64,000 bases of DNA from NCBI GenBank assembly GCA_900470155.1, contig UBZT01000020.1, forward strand, positions 1 through 64,000, read 5' to 3'. The translations under genes and the position numbers were made by a program. Positions within the stretch are counted from its first letter, which is position 1; each line of letters starts with the position of its first letter. The notes under the pieces were generated by a model. The model did not search any database. It saw nothing but the letters and a program-made list of their open reading frames with translations, and had not been told where the DNA came from. Below, piece by piece: positions 27,307-36,290 of the stretch. The stretch comes from Hyphomicrobiales bacterium (GTDB lineage: Bacteria; Pseudomonadota; Alphaproteobacteria; Rhizobiales; Rhizobiaceae).

Positions 27307-28572
27307 TCAAGTGTTCATCGAGTCGAAGAAATCGCCGTTGTTCTTCGTCTGCTTGAGTTTGTCGATCAGGAACTCGATCGCATCGGTTGTTCCCATCGGT
27401 GCCAGGATACGGCGCAGGACAAAGATCTTCTGCAGATCCTGGCGCGGTACGAGCAGGTCTTCCTTACGCGTACCGGACTTGAGAATGTCCATCGACGGGA
27501 AGATGCGCTTGTCGGCAACCTTGCGATCCAGCACGATTTCCGAGTTGCCCGTGCCCTTGAACTCTTCAAAGATCACTTCATCCATGCGGCTGCCGGTATC
27601 GATCAGCGCCGTCGCAATGATCGTCAGCGAACCGCCTTCTTCGATATTACGCGCCGCACCGAAGAAACGCTTCGGACGCTGCAGGGCGTTGGCATCCACA
27701 CCACCGGTCAGAACCTTACCGGAAGACGGGACAACGGTGTTATAGGCGCGTCCGAGACGGGTGATCGAATCGAGCAGGATCACCACGTCACGACCGTGTT
27801 CGACAAGGCGCTTCGCCTTCTCGATGACCATTTCGGCAACCTGAACGTGGCGCACGGCCGGTTCATCGAAGGTGGAAGATACGACTTCCCCCTTCACCGA
27901 ACGTTGCATGTCGGTCACCTCTTCCGGCCGTTCGTCGATCAGCAGAACGATCAGATAACATTCCGGATGGTTGGCGGTAATCGAATGGGCGATGTTCTGC
28001 AGGAGAACGGTCTTACCCGTACGAGGCGGTGCGACGATCAGGCCGCGCTGGCCCTTGCCGAGTGGCGCCACGAGATCGATGACACGTGCCGAAAGATCCT
28101 TCGTCGTCGGAATATCGAGTTCCATCTTGAAGCGCTCATTGGGATAGAGCGGCGTCAGGTTGTCAAAGTGGACCTTGTGGCGGATCTTTTCAGGATCTTC
28201 GAAATTGATCGTATTGACCTTGAGCAGCGCGAAATAACGTTCGCCCTCCTTGGGTCCACGGATCGGGCCTTCGACGGTATCGCCGGTTTTCAGCGAGAAC
28301 CGGCGGATCTGCGACGGTGAAATATAGATGTCGTCCGGGCCTGGCAGATAGTTGGCGTTTGCCGAGCGTAGGAAGCCGAAACCATCCTGGAGAACTTCAA
28401 CGACGCCTTCGCCGATGATTTCCACGTCCTGGCTCGCCAGCATCTTCAGAATCGCGAACATCAGCTCCTGCTTGCGCATGGTGCTTGCGTTTTCGACTTC
28501 GAGCGATTCGGCAAAAGTCAGCAGATCGGTAGGCGATTTGCTTTTGAGTTCTTGTAGCTTCATTTCAGCCAT
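27307..28572 (-). CDS. rho: Transcription termination factor Rho
   Basis: Hexameric RNA helicase that ends untranslated transcripts. The 421-aa protein has the N-terminal helical domain, the cold-shock-like RNA-binding fold (EGVVEVLQDGFGFLRS with the primary-site residues), Walker A APPRTGKTVLLQNIA (about residue 180), Walker B YLIVLLIDERPEE, the Q-loop and the R-loop near DSITRLGRAYN. Length and motifs are standard. About 195 bases of leader separate it from hemJ, and no autoregulatory element was recognised there. Confidence 0.98.
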   Translation of the reverse strand: MAEMKLQELKSKSPTDLLTFAESLEVENASTMRKQELMFAILKMLASQDVEIIGEGVVEVLQDGFGFLRSANANYLPGPDDIYISPSQIRRFSLKTGDTVEGPIRGPKEGERYFALLKVNTINFEDPEKIRHKVHFDNLTPLYPNERFKMELDIPTTKDLSARVIDLVAPLGKGQRGLIVAPPRTGKTVLLQNIAHSITANHPECYLIVLLIDERPEEVTDMQRSVKGEVVSSTFDEPAVRHVQVAEMVIEKAKRLVEHGRDVVILLDSITRLGRAYNTVVPSSGKVLTGGVDANALQRPKRFFGAARNIEEGGSLTIIATALIDTGSRMDEVIFEEFKGTGNSEIVLDRKVADKRIFPSMDILKSGTRKEDLLVPRQDLQKIFVLRRILAPMGTTDAIEFLIDKLKQTKNNGDFFDSMNT

Positions 28573-28767
28573 GAAGAGGGACCACGTCAGGTTTTTATTT
28601 TATGGGGAACGGCGAGCTGATGGAATTCGGTACGATCGCGATGTGCCGCAAATGACTGAATGTTACGCAAGCCAAAAGATGAGGTGCCGCGAAAATAGCG
28701 GGTCAGCGATTTCACCGCAAGCGAAAACCAGACAGTTGTAAAAATAAACCGCGAAACACCGTTTGGG

Positions 28768-29304
28768 TCAGAATGGCTTGACCACGACAAACACAACGAT
28801 GGCGATCATCAGGAGCGTTGGAACTTCGTTCATCAGACGCCAGTGGCGGGCATTGCCAACGTAATTTCCCTGACCGAACGAACGAACGGCTTTCGAGAAA
28901 TATCCATGCACACCCGAAAGCAGGACAACGGCCGCCAGCTTCGCATGCAGCCAACCGCCCTGAAATCCATAGACCGACCACGCAAGATAGAGGCCGAGAA
29001 CCCAGCTGACGATCATCGCCGGGTTCATGATCACGCCCATCAGCCGGCTTTCCATCACGGCAAATGTCCGCGCCTGGTCCGAATCCGGCTCACAGTCACC
29101 GTGGTAGATGAAGAGGCGCGGCAGATAGAGCAGGCCCGCCATCCATGAGATCACCGCGATGACATGCAGAGCCTTGATCCAGAGATAGGCTTCGTCGGCA
29201 CCGAATATCATCACGGACGAAGCGATCAGCGCGAAGAAAACCAATGCGCCGACCGCTCTGCCAGCCGCTCGGCGACCTGGATTGCGATCTGTCTGCTTTT
29301 CCAT
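28768..29304 (-). CDS. hemJ: Protoporphyrinogen oxidase HemJ
   Basis: Membrane enzyme converting protoporphyrinogen IX to protoporphyrin IX in haem synthesis. The 178-aa product has about four helices and the HemJ signature YLWIKALHVIAVISWMAGLLYLPRLF (split here: conserved His near residue 47, WMAGLLYLPRLFIYH). It lies 4 bases after hemE on the same strand, which supports a haem operon. N-terminal 20 residues are basic and not conserved. Confidence 0.9.
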   Translation of the reverse strand: MEKQTDRNPGRRAAGRAVGALVFFALIASSVMIFGADEAYLWIKALHVIAVISWMAGLLYLPRLFIYHGDCEPDSDQARTFAVMESRLMGVIMNPAMIVSWVLGLYLAWSVYGFQGGWLHAKLAAVVLLSGVHGYFSKAVRSFGQGNYVGNARHWRLMNEVPTLLMIAIVVFVVVKPF

Positions 29305-29308
29305 CGTC

Positions 29309-30340
29309 TCACCCGTTTCGTCGCACCTGATTGACCAGGTCGCTCACATGATCCGGATTGGCCTGCGGTGTGATTCCGTGTCCGAGATTGAAGATCAGCG
29401 GTCCATTGCCCAGCGCCTGCAGAATGGCATCGATACCTTCGCGCAAAGCGTCACCGCCGGCGACGACCCGCATCGGGTCAAGATTGCCCTGCACCGGGCC
29501 TTCCTTCTGCAGCTCGACAGCAAAGCTCAAAGGCACGGACCAGTCCAGACCGATCGCGTCCGCATCGATCTTCTGCCGATAGGTCTTCAGCAAGACGCCG
29601 GCACCCTTGGCGAAAGCGATGATCTTGGCCGATGGACGGCGCGCCTTCACCGAACGAACGATCCGCGCAACCGGTGCGATGCAGAATTTTTCGAACTCAG
29701 CCTCGCCCAGCACACCAGCCCAGGAATCGAAGATCTGCACGGCATCGGCCCCGGCATCTATCTGCGCGACAAGGTAGTCGGCCGAAACATCCGCCAGGAA
29801 ATCGAGAAGACGGAGGAAAGCCTCCGGATGGCGGTAAGCGAACAGCCGGGCGGGGGCCTGGTCCGGGGTTCCGTGTCCGGCAATCATGTAGGTCGCCACC
29901 GTCCACGGCGCTCCACAGAAACCCAGCAGCGTCGTTTCCTCAGGCAGTTCATGGCGCAGCCGTGTGACGGTCTCCATGACCGGCTTCAGGTGATCGAGAA
30001 TGCCGTCCTCTCTCAAACCATCGATGCCGTCGACATCGATGGGATCCATCTGTGGTCCATGCCCCTCGGTGAAGCGGACATTGCGCTTCAATGCATCGGG
30101 AATGACGAGAATGTCGGAAAACAGGATGGCCGCATCAAACGCATAGCGACGGATCGGCTGAAGGGTAACCTCGGTGGCAAATTCAGGCGAATAACAGAGA
30201 TCGAGGAAACTGCCGGCCTTCTGCCGCGTTTGACGATATTCGGGAAGATATCGTCCTGCCTGCCTCATGAGCCAGATTGGCGGTGGCGAGACCGTCTTTC
30301 CGTTCAGGACTTCAAGGACTTTACGGTTCGGAGCGCTCAA
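29309..30340 (-). CDS. hemE: Uroporphyrinogen decarboxylase
   Basis: Decarboxylates uroporphyrinogen III to coproporphyrinogen III. The product (about 343 aa) has the signature WLMRQAGRYLPEYR near residue 24, FSDILVIPDAL with the catalytic Asp, and GFCGAPWTVATYMI. No ATG exists at the 5' end. A TTG at 30340 is 8 bases after AAAGGG and is preferred; another TTG at 30346 is only 2 bases from it. The gene borders the predicted oriC. Confidence 0.96.
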   Translation of the reverse strand: MSAPNRKVLEVLNGKTVSPPPIWLMRQAGRYLPEYRQTRQKAGSFLDLCYSPEFATEVTLQPIRRYAFDAAILFSDILVIPDALKRNVRFTEGHGPQMDPIDVDGIDGLREDGILDHLKPVMETVTRLRHELPEETTLLGFCGAPWTVATYMIAGHGTPDQAPARLFAYRHPEAFLRLLDFLADVSADYLVAQIDAGADAVQIFDSWAGVLGEAEFEKFCIAPVARIVRSVKARRPSAKIIAFAKGAGVLLKTYRQKIDADAIGLDWSVPLSFAVELQKEGPVQGNLDPMRVVAGGDALREGIDAILQALGNGPLIFNLGHGITPQANPDHVSDLVNQVRRNG

Positions 30341-30744
30341 GGCCAAGGCCCTTTCAAAAAAGAAAAGATATATAGAGTCTTCTTCTATTTCTAAGAGTCT
30401 GTGGGGATCAAGGATTAAAGCCGCTCCACCGGTTGTGCCGCTTCGTTGCCAATTTCCACGACCTTCGCGCTATCGCCAGGGTGAAACAGCCAGTCTCTGG
30501 GGATAAGATCAAATTAACCCACGGATTCAGATGGATGGGGGACGATGCGGAATTGCCCGTTCTGTGGATAAAGTCCGGCATGCGCTTGGCAGGTGCGACT
30601 TCTTAACACAATCCACAGCCCCCCAATTGCGCAGGCATCGGTGCAGCCAACTGTGGATAAATCGGCACTTTTCCCCTTGCCTATCGGCTGCCTCGACCGC
30701 TAGCTGTGTTTATCCCGGATTATCAACAGGCGGCGGAGAACATC
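30341..30744. other. Predicted chromosomal replication origin oriC
   Basis: The gap between hemE and ppsR, the usual place of oriC in alphaproteobacteria such as Caulobacter and Sinorhizobium, contains two perfect DnaA boxes on the minus strand (TGTGGATAA at 30563-30571 and 30652-30660). One-mismatch copies occur at 30498-30506 (TGGGGATAA) and 30720-30728 (TTATCAACA), and a weaker one at 30609-30617. An AT-rich stretch (30360-30400) could be the unwinding element. A TTAACCC near 30515 recalls a CtrA half-site, but no full TTAA-N7-TTAA was found. Flanking genes point outward on both sides. Confidence 0.8.
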
Positions 30745-31566
30745 GTGGAGAACCGGAAAAACTTCTTCCATCTCCACCTGATTTCTGACTCCACCGGCGA
30801 AACGCTGATATCGGCAGGCCGCGCGGCGGCGGCACAGTTTCGCGGCTCCAACGCGATCGAGCACGTTTATCCGCTGATCCGCAGCAAGAAACAGATCAAT
30901 GCGCTGATCGAGGCAATCGACCGCGAACCAGGCATCGTTCTTTACACCATCGTTGATTCGGATTTGGCCGCTTGGATAGAGACGAGTTGTCGCGAACTCG
31001 GCTTGCCCTGCGTCAACGTCCTGGCCCCGATCATCGAGACGTTCCAGACCTATCTCGGGGCGCCTTCGCGTGGACGTGTGGGCGCGCAGCATGTTTTGAA
31101 CGCCGAATATTTTGCCCGCATCGAGGCGCTCAACTACACCATGGACCACGATGACGGCCAGGCGCCGGAGGATTATGACGAGGCGGATGTGGTGATCATC
31201 GGCATCAGCCGGACCTCGAAGACGCCCACCAGCATCTATCTCGCAAACCGCGGCATCAAGACGGCGAATATCCCGATTGTCCCGGGTGTGTCGCTGCCGG
31301 ATAGTCTGCTTTCGGCGACACGTCCGCTGATTGTCGGACTGATCGCTACATCCGATCGTATTTCCCAGGTGCGCGAAAACCGGATTCTCGGAACCACCGC
31401 CGGATATGATCGCAGTGATTATGTCGACCGCGCCTCGATCACCGAAGAATTGAAATATGCCAGGTCGCTCTGCGCGCGCAACAACTGGCCGATCATTGAT
31501 GTCACCCGCCGGTCGATCGAGGAAACGGCCGCTGCCATCGTTGCCCTCCGGCCGAAGCTGCGTTAA
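30745..31566 (+). CDS. ppsR: Pyruvate, phosphate dikinase regulatory protein (kinase/phosphotransferase)
   Basis: Bifunctional ADP-dependent kinase and Pi-dependent phosphorylase that switches pyruvate phosphate dikinase or PEP synthase (DUF299). The 273-aa product starts (GTG) VENRKNFFHLHLISDSTGET; the ADP-binding loop is in IIGISRTSKTPTSIYLANRG (about residue 150). GTG 30745 gives the family start; a longer GTG start at 30706 lies within the oriC boxes and is unlikely. It is the first gene right of oriC, the classical RP001 position. Confidence 0.92.
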   Translation: MENRKNFFHLHLISDSTGETLISAGRAAAAQFRGSNAIEHVYPLIRSKKQINALIEAIDREPGIVLYTIVDSDLAAWIETSCRELGLPCVNVLAPIIETFQTYLGAPSRGRVGAQHVLNAEYFARIEALNYTMDHDDGQAPEDYDEADVVIIGISRTSKTPTSIYLANRGIKTANIPIVPGVSLPDSLLSATRPLIVGLIATSDRISQVRENRILGTTAGYDRSDYVDRASITEELKYARSLCARNNWPIIDVTRRSIEETAAAIVALRPKLR

Positions 31567-31597
31567 GCGAATCCAGCCAATTGCTCTGGAAGTCGCC

Positions 31598-32197
31598 ATG
31601 ACCGTACACCTGATACTTGCCTCTGGTAGCCAAGCCCGGCGGGAATTGCTTCACAATGCGGGACTAGCCTTTACCGCCGAACCGGCGGGGGTTGATGAAC
31701 GCGCGATAGAAAATGGCTTGCCGGCCGACAAAAGAACGCCGGAAGGTATTGCCGAACAGCTTGCCATTGCCAAAGCGAAGGATGTCTCCGCCCGGCATCA
31801 TGGAGCCATGGTCATCGGCTGTGATCAAACCATGTCGCTGGGGGACCGCCTATTTCACAAGGCGGCGGATCGCGCCGGCGCCCGCGCGACGTTGGATGCG
31901 CTCCGGGGACAGACCCATCATCTCAACAGTGGTGTATGCCTTGTCCGGGATGGCGAAGTACTCTGGTCTCATGTCGGCATTGCGCGAATGACAATGCGTG
32001 ATTTTACCGACGATTTCCGCGAGGAGTATCTCGACCGAAACCTTGTGTGCATCCTCGGCAGTGTCGGCTGCTATCAATTGGAGGGAGAGGGAATCCAGCT
32101 ATTTGATGCGTTTGACGGTGACTATTTCACCATTCTCGGATTGCCGATTCTACCTCTGCTGACGGCGCTGCGTACACTGGGCGTTAACCATGCATGA
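31598..32197 (+). CDS. maf: Maf-family nucleotide pyrophosphatase
   Basis: Probably hydrolyses non-canonical or excess nucleoside triphosphates, in the family linked to septum inhibition. The 199-aa protein begins TVHLILASGSQARRELLHNAG; the conserved Asp and Lys positions sit around VIGCDQTMSLGDRLFHKA, a diverged form of the usual GADTVV segment. The start follows the ppsR stop by 31 bases and its stop overlaps the aroE start. The divergent active-site segment makes the exact substrate uncertain. Confidence 0.9.
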   Translation: MTVHLILASGSQARRELLHNAGLAFTAEPAGVDERAIENGLPADKRTPEGIAEQLAIAKAKDVSARHHGAMVIGCDQTMSLGDRLFHKAADRAGARATLDALRGQTHHLNSGVCLVRDGEVLWSHVGIARMTMRDFTDDFREEYLDRNLVCILGSVGCYQLEGEGIQLFDAFDGDYFTILGLPILPLLTALRTLGVNHA

Positions 32198-33047
32198 TTC
32201 ACGTGAAACATTTTCGCCGCGGGCGTTTGTCGCCGGCTATCCAATCAAACATTCGCGCTCACCGCTGATCCATCGTCACTGGCTGAAACACTTCGGCCTG
32301 CCGGGTGACTACGAGAGGGTTGCTGTATCGCCGGAGGACTTCGCCGATTTCATCCGGTCGGTAAAAGCGGGCGGCGATTATCGGGGTGGCAATATAACCA
32401 TCCCCCACAAGGAAGCAGCGTTTCATCTGGCCGATCGGCCGGATCAACTGAGCGAGGAACTGGGGGCGGTCAATACGCTGTGGATGGAAGATGGCGCGGT
32501 GCACGCGACCAATACCGATGGTTTCGGCTTTACCGCAAACCTTGATGCCAGCCATCCGGGATGGGACAAGGTGGATGTCTGTGTCGTGCTCGGGGCAGGA
32601 GGGGCCAGTCGTGCGATCGTTCAGGCCTTGCGGGACCGTGGTCTTGCGGAAATCCATATCGTCAATCGTTCGGTTCATCGCGCCGAGGAACTGGCGGATC
32701 GTTTTGGCAGGCCGCTACGGGCGCATGGCCTGGATGCCTTGCCGGAACTGATGCAAGGGGCGGGCCTGTTCGTGAATACAAGTTCACTGGGGATGGATGG
32801 GAATCCGGCTCCGCATCTTCCGTTTGCCGGCATGCGAACCGGCGCCCTGGTCACCGATATTGTCTATGTCCCGCTGAAGACGCCGTTCATGTTGCAGGCG
32901 GAAGACGTCGGACTGGCGACGGTGGACGGCCTCGGCATGCTGTTGCACCAGGCCGTTCCAGGCTTCGAGAAGTGGTTTGGTCGCCGGCCAATTGTCACGC
33001 GGGAACTGCGCGAACTCATTCTTGCAGATATCGGAGCGCATGTATGA
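32190..33047 (+). CDS. aroE: Shikimate dehydrogenase
   Basis: Reduces 3-dehydroshikimate to shikimate with NADPH. The 285-aa product has the shikimate-binding lysine in NITIPHKEAAF (about residue 70), TNTDGFGF, the dinucleotide loop VLGAGGASRAIVQAL (about residue 131) and GLGMLLHQA at the C-terminal helix. The first codons overlap the maf stop by 8 bases and contain a parS-like site. It precedes coaE with an ATGA overlap. Confidence 0.96.
   Translation: MHDSRETFSPRAFVAGYPIKHSRSPLIHRHWLKHFGLPGDYERVAVSPEDFADFIRSVKAGGDYRGGNITIPHKEAAFHLADRPDQLSEELGAVNTLWMEDGAVHATNTDGFGFTANLDASHPGWDKVDVCVVLGAGGASRAIVQALRDRGLAEIHIVNRSVHRAEELADRFGRPLRAHGLDALPELMQGAGLFVNTSSLGMDGNPAPHLPFAGMRTGALVTDIVYVPLKTPFMLQAEDVGLATVDGLGMLLHQAVPGFEKWFGRRPIVTRELRELILADIGAHV
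32195..32210. other. parS-like site (15 of 16 bases)
   Basis: TGATTCACGTGAAACA differs from the parS consensus only at the third base. It lies in the aroE start, 1.5 kb right of the predicted oriC. Confidence 0.75.
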
Positions 33048-33643
33048 TCGTGATCGGCCTCACGGGATCAATTGGCATGGGCAAATCGACGACGGCAAAG
33101 CTGTTTGCCGACGAGGGAATCCCGGTCAATGATGCGGATCAGGTGGTTCACGACCTTTATGCTGGCGCGGCTGTGGCGGGCGTGGCCGCGGAATTTCCCG
33201 AAGCTGTTGTCGCGGGCGTTGTAGACAGGCAGATACTGGCTCGGACTCTGGCGAAGAATCCGGCTAACTTTAAAATCCTTGAAGCGATAATTCATCCGCT
33301 TGTCAGAGACCGGGAGCGCCAGTTCGTCGAAATGCATCGTGCGAAGCACACTGCGATTGTCCTGCTGGACATCCCATTGCTATTCGAAGTCGGGGCACAA
33401 GACCGTGTCGATGTGATTGTTGTCGTGACCTGTGATGCGGCGATCCAGCGGCAGCGGGTCATGGCCCGCCCGGGCATGACGGAGGAGAAGTTCGCGCTGA
33501 TACTGGCGCGGCAGATGCCGGACGCAGAAAAGCGGCACCGGGCTGATTTTATCATCGATACCTCGCATGGCATTGACAGCGCGCGCAGGGAGGTCAAAAC
33601 CATCCTGCAACAGCTAAGCCAGCGCCGACCGGAGATTCATTGA
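33044..33643 (+). CDS. coaE: Dephospho-CoA kinase
   Basis: Last step of CoA synthesis: phosphorylates dephospho-CoA. The 199-aa product begins MIVIGLTGSIGMGKSTTAKLF with the P-loop (residues 8-15), followed by DADQVVHDLY and LLDIPLLFE. The ATG overlaps the aroE stop (ATGA). The open frame extends upstream inside aroE, but that part is a shadow of it. The stop overlaps the TTG that precedes dnaQ. Confidence 0.96.
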   Translation: MIVIGLTGSIGMGKSTTAKLFADEGIPVNDADQVVHDLYAGAAVAGVAAEFPEAVVAGVVDRQILARTLAKNPANFKILEAIIHPLVRDRERQFVEMHRAKHTAIVLLDIPLLFEVGAQDRVDVIVVVTCDAAIQRQRVMARPGMTEEKFALILARQMPDAEKRHRADFIIDTSHGIDSARREVKTILQQLSQRRPEIH

Positions 33644-33645
33644 TC

Positions 33646-34347
33646 ATGCGTGAGATCGTATTCGATACTGAAACCACTGGTCTTGAAACAAAAGTGGACC
33701 GAGTTATCGAAATCGGCGGCATCGAGCTGTTCAATCATTTCCCGACCGGACGAAGCTTCCATGTCTACATCAATCCGGGCGACCGCAAGGTGCATCCGGA
33801 CGCATTGGCCGTGCATGGCATCACGGATGACTTTTTGAAGGACAAGCCACCCTTTGCTGACATCGTGTCTGAGATGCGCGAATTCTTCGACGGCGCTAAA
33901 TGGGTCGCTCACAATGCAAACTTCGACATCGGCTTCATCAATGCGGAGTTCGAGCGACTTGGCTTGCCCGCTGTCCAGACGGATGTGGTCATCGATACCC
34001 TGGCGCTGGCGCGTCGCAAAAATCCGATGGGGCCGAATTCCCTCGACGCGCTTTGCCGCCGCTATGGAATTGACAATTCGCACCGCAGCAAACACGGAGC
34101 GCTGCTCGACTCCGAACTGCTCGCCGAAGTCTATATTGAAATGCTGGGTGGCCGTCAGACCGCTCTTGGACTGACCTCGGTTGAAAACCGGCAGAACCGC
34201 AACGCGGATCTCCAGGATGTGGTTGAGATTTCCTATGAGCGCCCGAGGCCGATGGCCGCGCGGCTGGTGGCCAATGAAATCGAGGCACATTCCAAACTTG
34301 TCGCGCGTCTCGGGGCAGACGCCATCTGGGCCAAATTCAACGCATGA
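33646..34347 (+). CDS. dnaQ: DNA polymerase III subunit epsilon
   Basis: 3'-5' proofreading exonuclease of the replicase. The 233-aa product has Exo I EIVFDTETTGLE (Asp-x-Glu), Exo II HNANFDIGFI and Exo III HGALLDSELLAEVY, the DnaQ-type DEDDh set, plus a C-terminal helix for alpha-subunit binding. ATG 33646 gives the family start MREIVFD; the TTG at 33640 overlapping coaE is an alternative with better Shine-Dalgarno spacing. It is the last gene of the ppsR-maf-aroE-coaE-dnaQ run. Confidence 0.95.
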   Translation: MREIVFDTETTGLETKVDRVIEIGGIELFNHFPTGRSFHVYINPGDRKVHPDALAVHGITDDFLKDKPPFADIVSEMREFFDGAKWVAHNANFDIGFINAEFERLGLPAVQTDVVIDTLALARRKNPMGPNSLDALCRRYGIDNSHRSKHGALLDSELLAEVYIEMLGGRQTALGLTSVENRQNRNADLQDVVEISYERPRPMAARLVANEIEAHSKLVARLGADAIWAKFNA

Positions 34348-34372
34348 AAAAAGGGCCCCGAAAGGCCCTTTT
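34347..34372. terminator. Bidirectional terminator between dnaQ and secB
   Basis: AAAAAAGGGCC / GGCCCTTTTCC hairpin with a short loop. It starts at the dnaQ stop and lies 26 bases past the secB stop, serving both convergent genes. Confidence 0.85.
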
Positions 34373-34397
34373 CCAATACTGCCATAAAATGCGTGGA

Positions 34398-34874
34398 TCA
34401 GTTCGGTGCGCCTTGAACCTTGGCGCGCGACTGTTCTTCGGCCACGCGCTGGGCAAACATCTGCGCGAAATCGATCGGGTCGATCATCAGCGGCGGGAAG
34501 CCACCGTTGCGGGTCGCGTCGGCAATGATCTGACGGGCGAAGGGGAACAGCAGGCGTGGGCACTCGATGAAGAGAACCGGCAGCATATGCTCCTGCGGGA
34601 AGCCGGTGATGCGGAACACGCCGCCATAAACCAGTTCGGTCGCGAAGACGACCTTGTCGCCTTCCTTGGCTTCAGCGGTCAGCGCCAGCACCACGTCAAA
34701 ATCCGTTTCCGTCAGCGGGTTGGCATTGACGTTTACATTGATGTTGATCGCCGGAGCCTTGTCGCGCGCCTGAAGCGAACGCGGTGCGCCAGGGTTCTCA
34801 AAGGACAAATCCTTGATGTACTGGGCAAGAATGTTGAGGGAAGGGCTGCTTGTTCCCTGAGTGTCGTCGGCCAT
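34398..34874 (-). CDS. secB: Protein-export chaperone SecB
   Basis: Tetrameric cytoplasmic chaperone delivering preproteins to SecA. The 158-aa product begins MADDTQGTSSPSLNILAQYI and shows KDLSFENPGAP, the beta-sheet stretch ININVNVNANPLTETDFDV, and PHLLFPFARQII-like LLFPFARQII. ATG 34874 is the family start; 12 upstream codons are not conserved. Neighbouring dnaQ-secB-fxsA is the usual order. Confidence 0.96.
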   Translation of the reverse strand: MADDTQGTSSPSLNILAQYIKDLSFENPGAPRSLQARDKAPAININVNVNANPLTETDFDVVLALTAEAKEGDKVVFATELVYGGVFRITGFPQEHMLPVLFIECPRLLFPFARQIIADATRNGGFPPLMIDPIDFAQMFAQRVAEEQSRAKVQGAPN

Positions 34875-34962
34875 AGGGCTTATCCTCGAAGCGTGTTTTG
34901 TTAAGGCCATCTAACATCAAGGCTTGGCGCTTACAACCCTTGGCACAGGGGTCACAGCCTCT

Positions 34963-35454
34963 CTAGCGGTCGCCGATCCGCGGTCCGCGCCAGGGTGAAT
35001 CGGCTTTCGGCTCACGACGATATTCGTCCTCGTCGAGATCGACGACGGATGTATCTTTCACGGGCTGATAGGTGAAGTCCGATGCGGTGAAGCCGCTGCG
35101 CTTGACGATGATGCGTGGCTTGGCCAGGCGCCAGGCGAAATCGCGCACGAAGGGCAGGAACAGCAGAAGACCGATCACGTCGCCGACAAAGCCGGGCACG
35201 AGCAGCAGAAATGCGGCAATGACGAGCAGGCCGGCATGGACCAACTCGCGGCCGGGATCAGCGCCCTTGCTGGCTTCCGTCTGCAAACGCCGCAAGATGC
35301 CCGCTCCCTGGATCCTAAGAAGAAACAGACCAGCGATGCCTGCAACCAGAACAAGACCGAGGGTTGCCATAACTCCTAGGGCCTGACCGACAAGAATGAG
35401 GCTGGCGATCTCAACGAGTGGCGCAAGCAAGATGAGCGCCAGGGAAATGCGCAT
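34963..35454 (-). CDS. fxsA: FxsA-family membrane protein
   Basis: The 163-aa inner-membrane protein has three to four hydrophobic segments: LALILLAPLVEIASLILVG, TLGLVLVAGIAGLFLL and LLVIAAFLLLVPGFVGDVIGLLL. The PGF-x-(T/S)D-type motif (LLVPGFVGDVIGLLLFLPFVR) is the family hallmark. The C-terminal tail is charged. FxsA of E. coli suppresses F-plasmid exclusion of phage T7 when overproduced; the normal role is unknown. It is divergent from timA. Confidence 0.85.
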   Translation of the reverse strand: MRISLALILLAPLVEIASLILVGQALGVMATLGLVLVAGIAGLFLLRIQGAGILRRLQTEASKGADPGRELVHAGLLVIAAFLLLVPGFVGDVIGLLLFLPFVRDFAWRLAKPRIIVKRSGFTASDFTYQPVKDTSVVDLDEDEYRREPKADSPWRGPRIGDR

Positions 35455-35594
35455 AGCGGTCTCCGAACGCCAATTGTCGATGCGATCGCAAGAGCCGGCG
35501 CAAACTCTTTGCAAAGATTGCCATTTGAATGATACGGCGCTGACGACTATATGGGAGATCGAATACGTAAATTCAATCAAGGCCGGCGGTATCC

Positions 35595-36290
35595 ATGGGA
35601 TCAAATGATTTTGTAACATTGTTCTTTCTCGTGGCGGCGGTGCTGATTTTCTTCCAGCTGCGAAGCGTTCTTGGACGCCGGACCGGTCATGAAAAGCCAC
35701 CGCGCGATCCGCTCGCACCGCGCGATCAGGTGAAGGATCCGGCCGATGACAGCAAGGTCGTCACGCTGCCGCGTCGCGACGAGGGCAATGGCGAGGATCG
35801 TTTTGCGGCAATTGATGCCTTCGCAAAGCCGGGCACGCCGTTGAACGATCAGTTGCGCGAACTGACCCGGCACGATTCCAGCTTCGATCCGAAGGAATTC
35901 CTCAACGGCGCCAAGATGGCCTATGAGATGGTGGTCATGGCCTATGCCGATGGCGACCGGAAAACATTGAAGACACTGCTGTCGCGCGACGTTCTGGACG
36001 GTTTCGAAAGCGCGATCGCCGACCGCGAAAGCCGCGGCGAGGTGATCAAGTCCACTTTCGTCGGTATTGAAAAGGCGGAAATCACCCAGGCCTCGGTGCG
36101 CGAAAGCGAGGAACAGGTGACGGTTCGCATCGCCAGCCAGCTGATCACGGCCACCTATGACAAGGCCGGCGCCCTGATCGACGGCGACGCGGACACTGTG
36201 TCCGAAGTCAATGATGTGTGGACATTCGCACGTGACATTCGTTCGCGTGATCCGAACTGGAAGCTGATCGCGACCGAAGCAGAGCAATGA
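35595..36290 (+). CDS. timA: TimA, Tim44-domain inner-membrane protein
   Basis: The 231-aa product has one N-terminal transmembrane helix (FVTLFFLVAAVLIFFQLRSVLG), a charged linker (residues 30-80) and a C-terminal Tim44-like NTF2-fold domain (GAKMAYEMVVMAYADGDRKTL to DVWTFARD). The mitochondrial homologue anchors the import motor; the bacterial protein's partners are not known. The stop overlaps the mltA start (ATGA), so timA, mltA, smr and xre form one coupled operon. Confidence 0.9.
   Translation: MGSNDFVTLFFLVAAVLIFFQLRSVLGRRTGHEKPPRDPLAPRDQVKDPADDSKVVTLPRRDEGNGEDRFAAIDAFAKPGTPLNDQLRELTRHDSSFDPKEFLNGAKMAYEMVVMAYADGDRKTLKTLLSRDVLDGFESAIADRESRGEVIKSTFVGIEKAEITQASVRESEEQVTVRIASQLITATYDKAGALIDGDADTVSEVNDVWTFARDIRSRDPNWKLIATEAEQ

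Noticed and set aside
30515..30530. CtrA binding site in oriC
   Set aside because: Only a TTAACCC half-site is present; the full TTAA-N7-TTAA pattern was not found.
32561..33043. Extended coaE product fused to a 160-codon N-terminal part
   Set aside because: That part is aroE read in another frame; the dephospho-CoA kinase family begins at the P-loop methionine at 33044.
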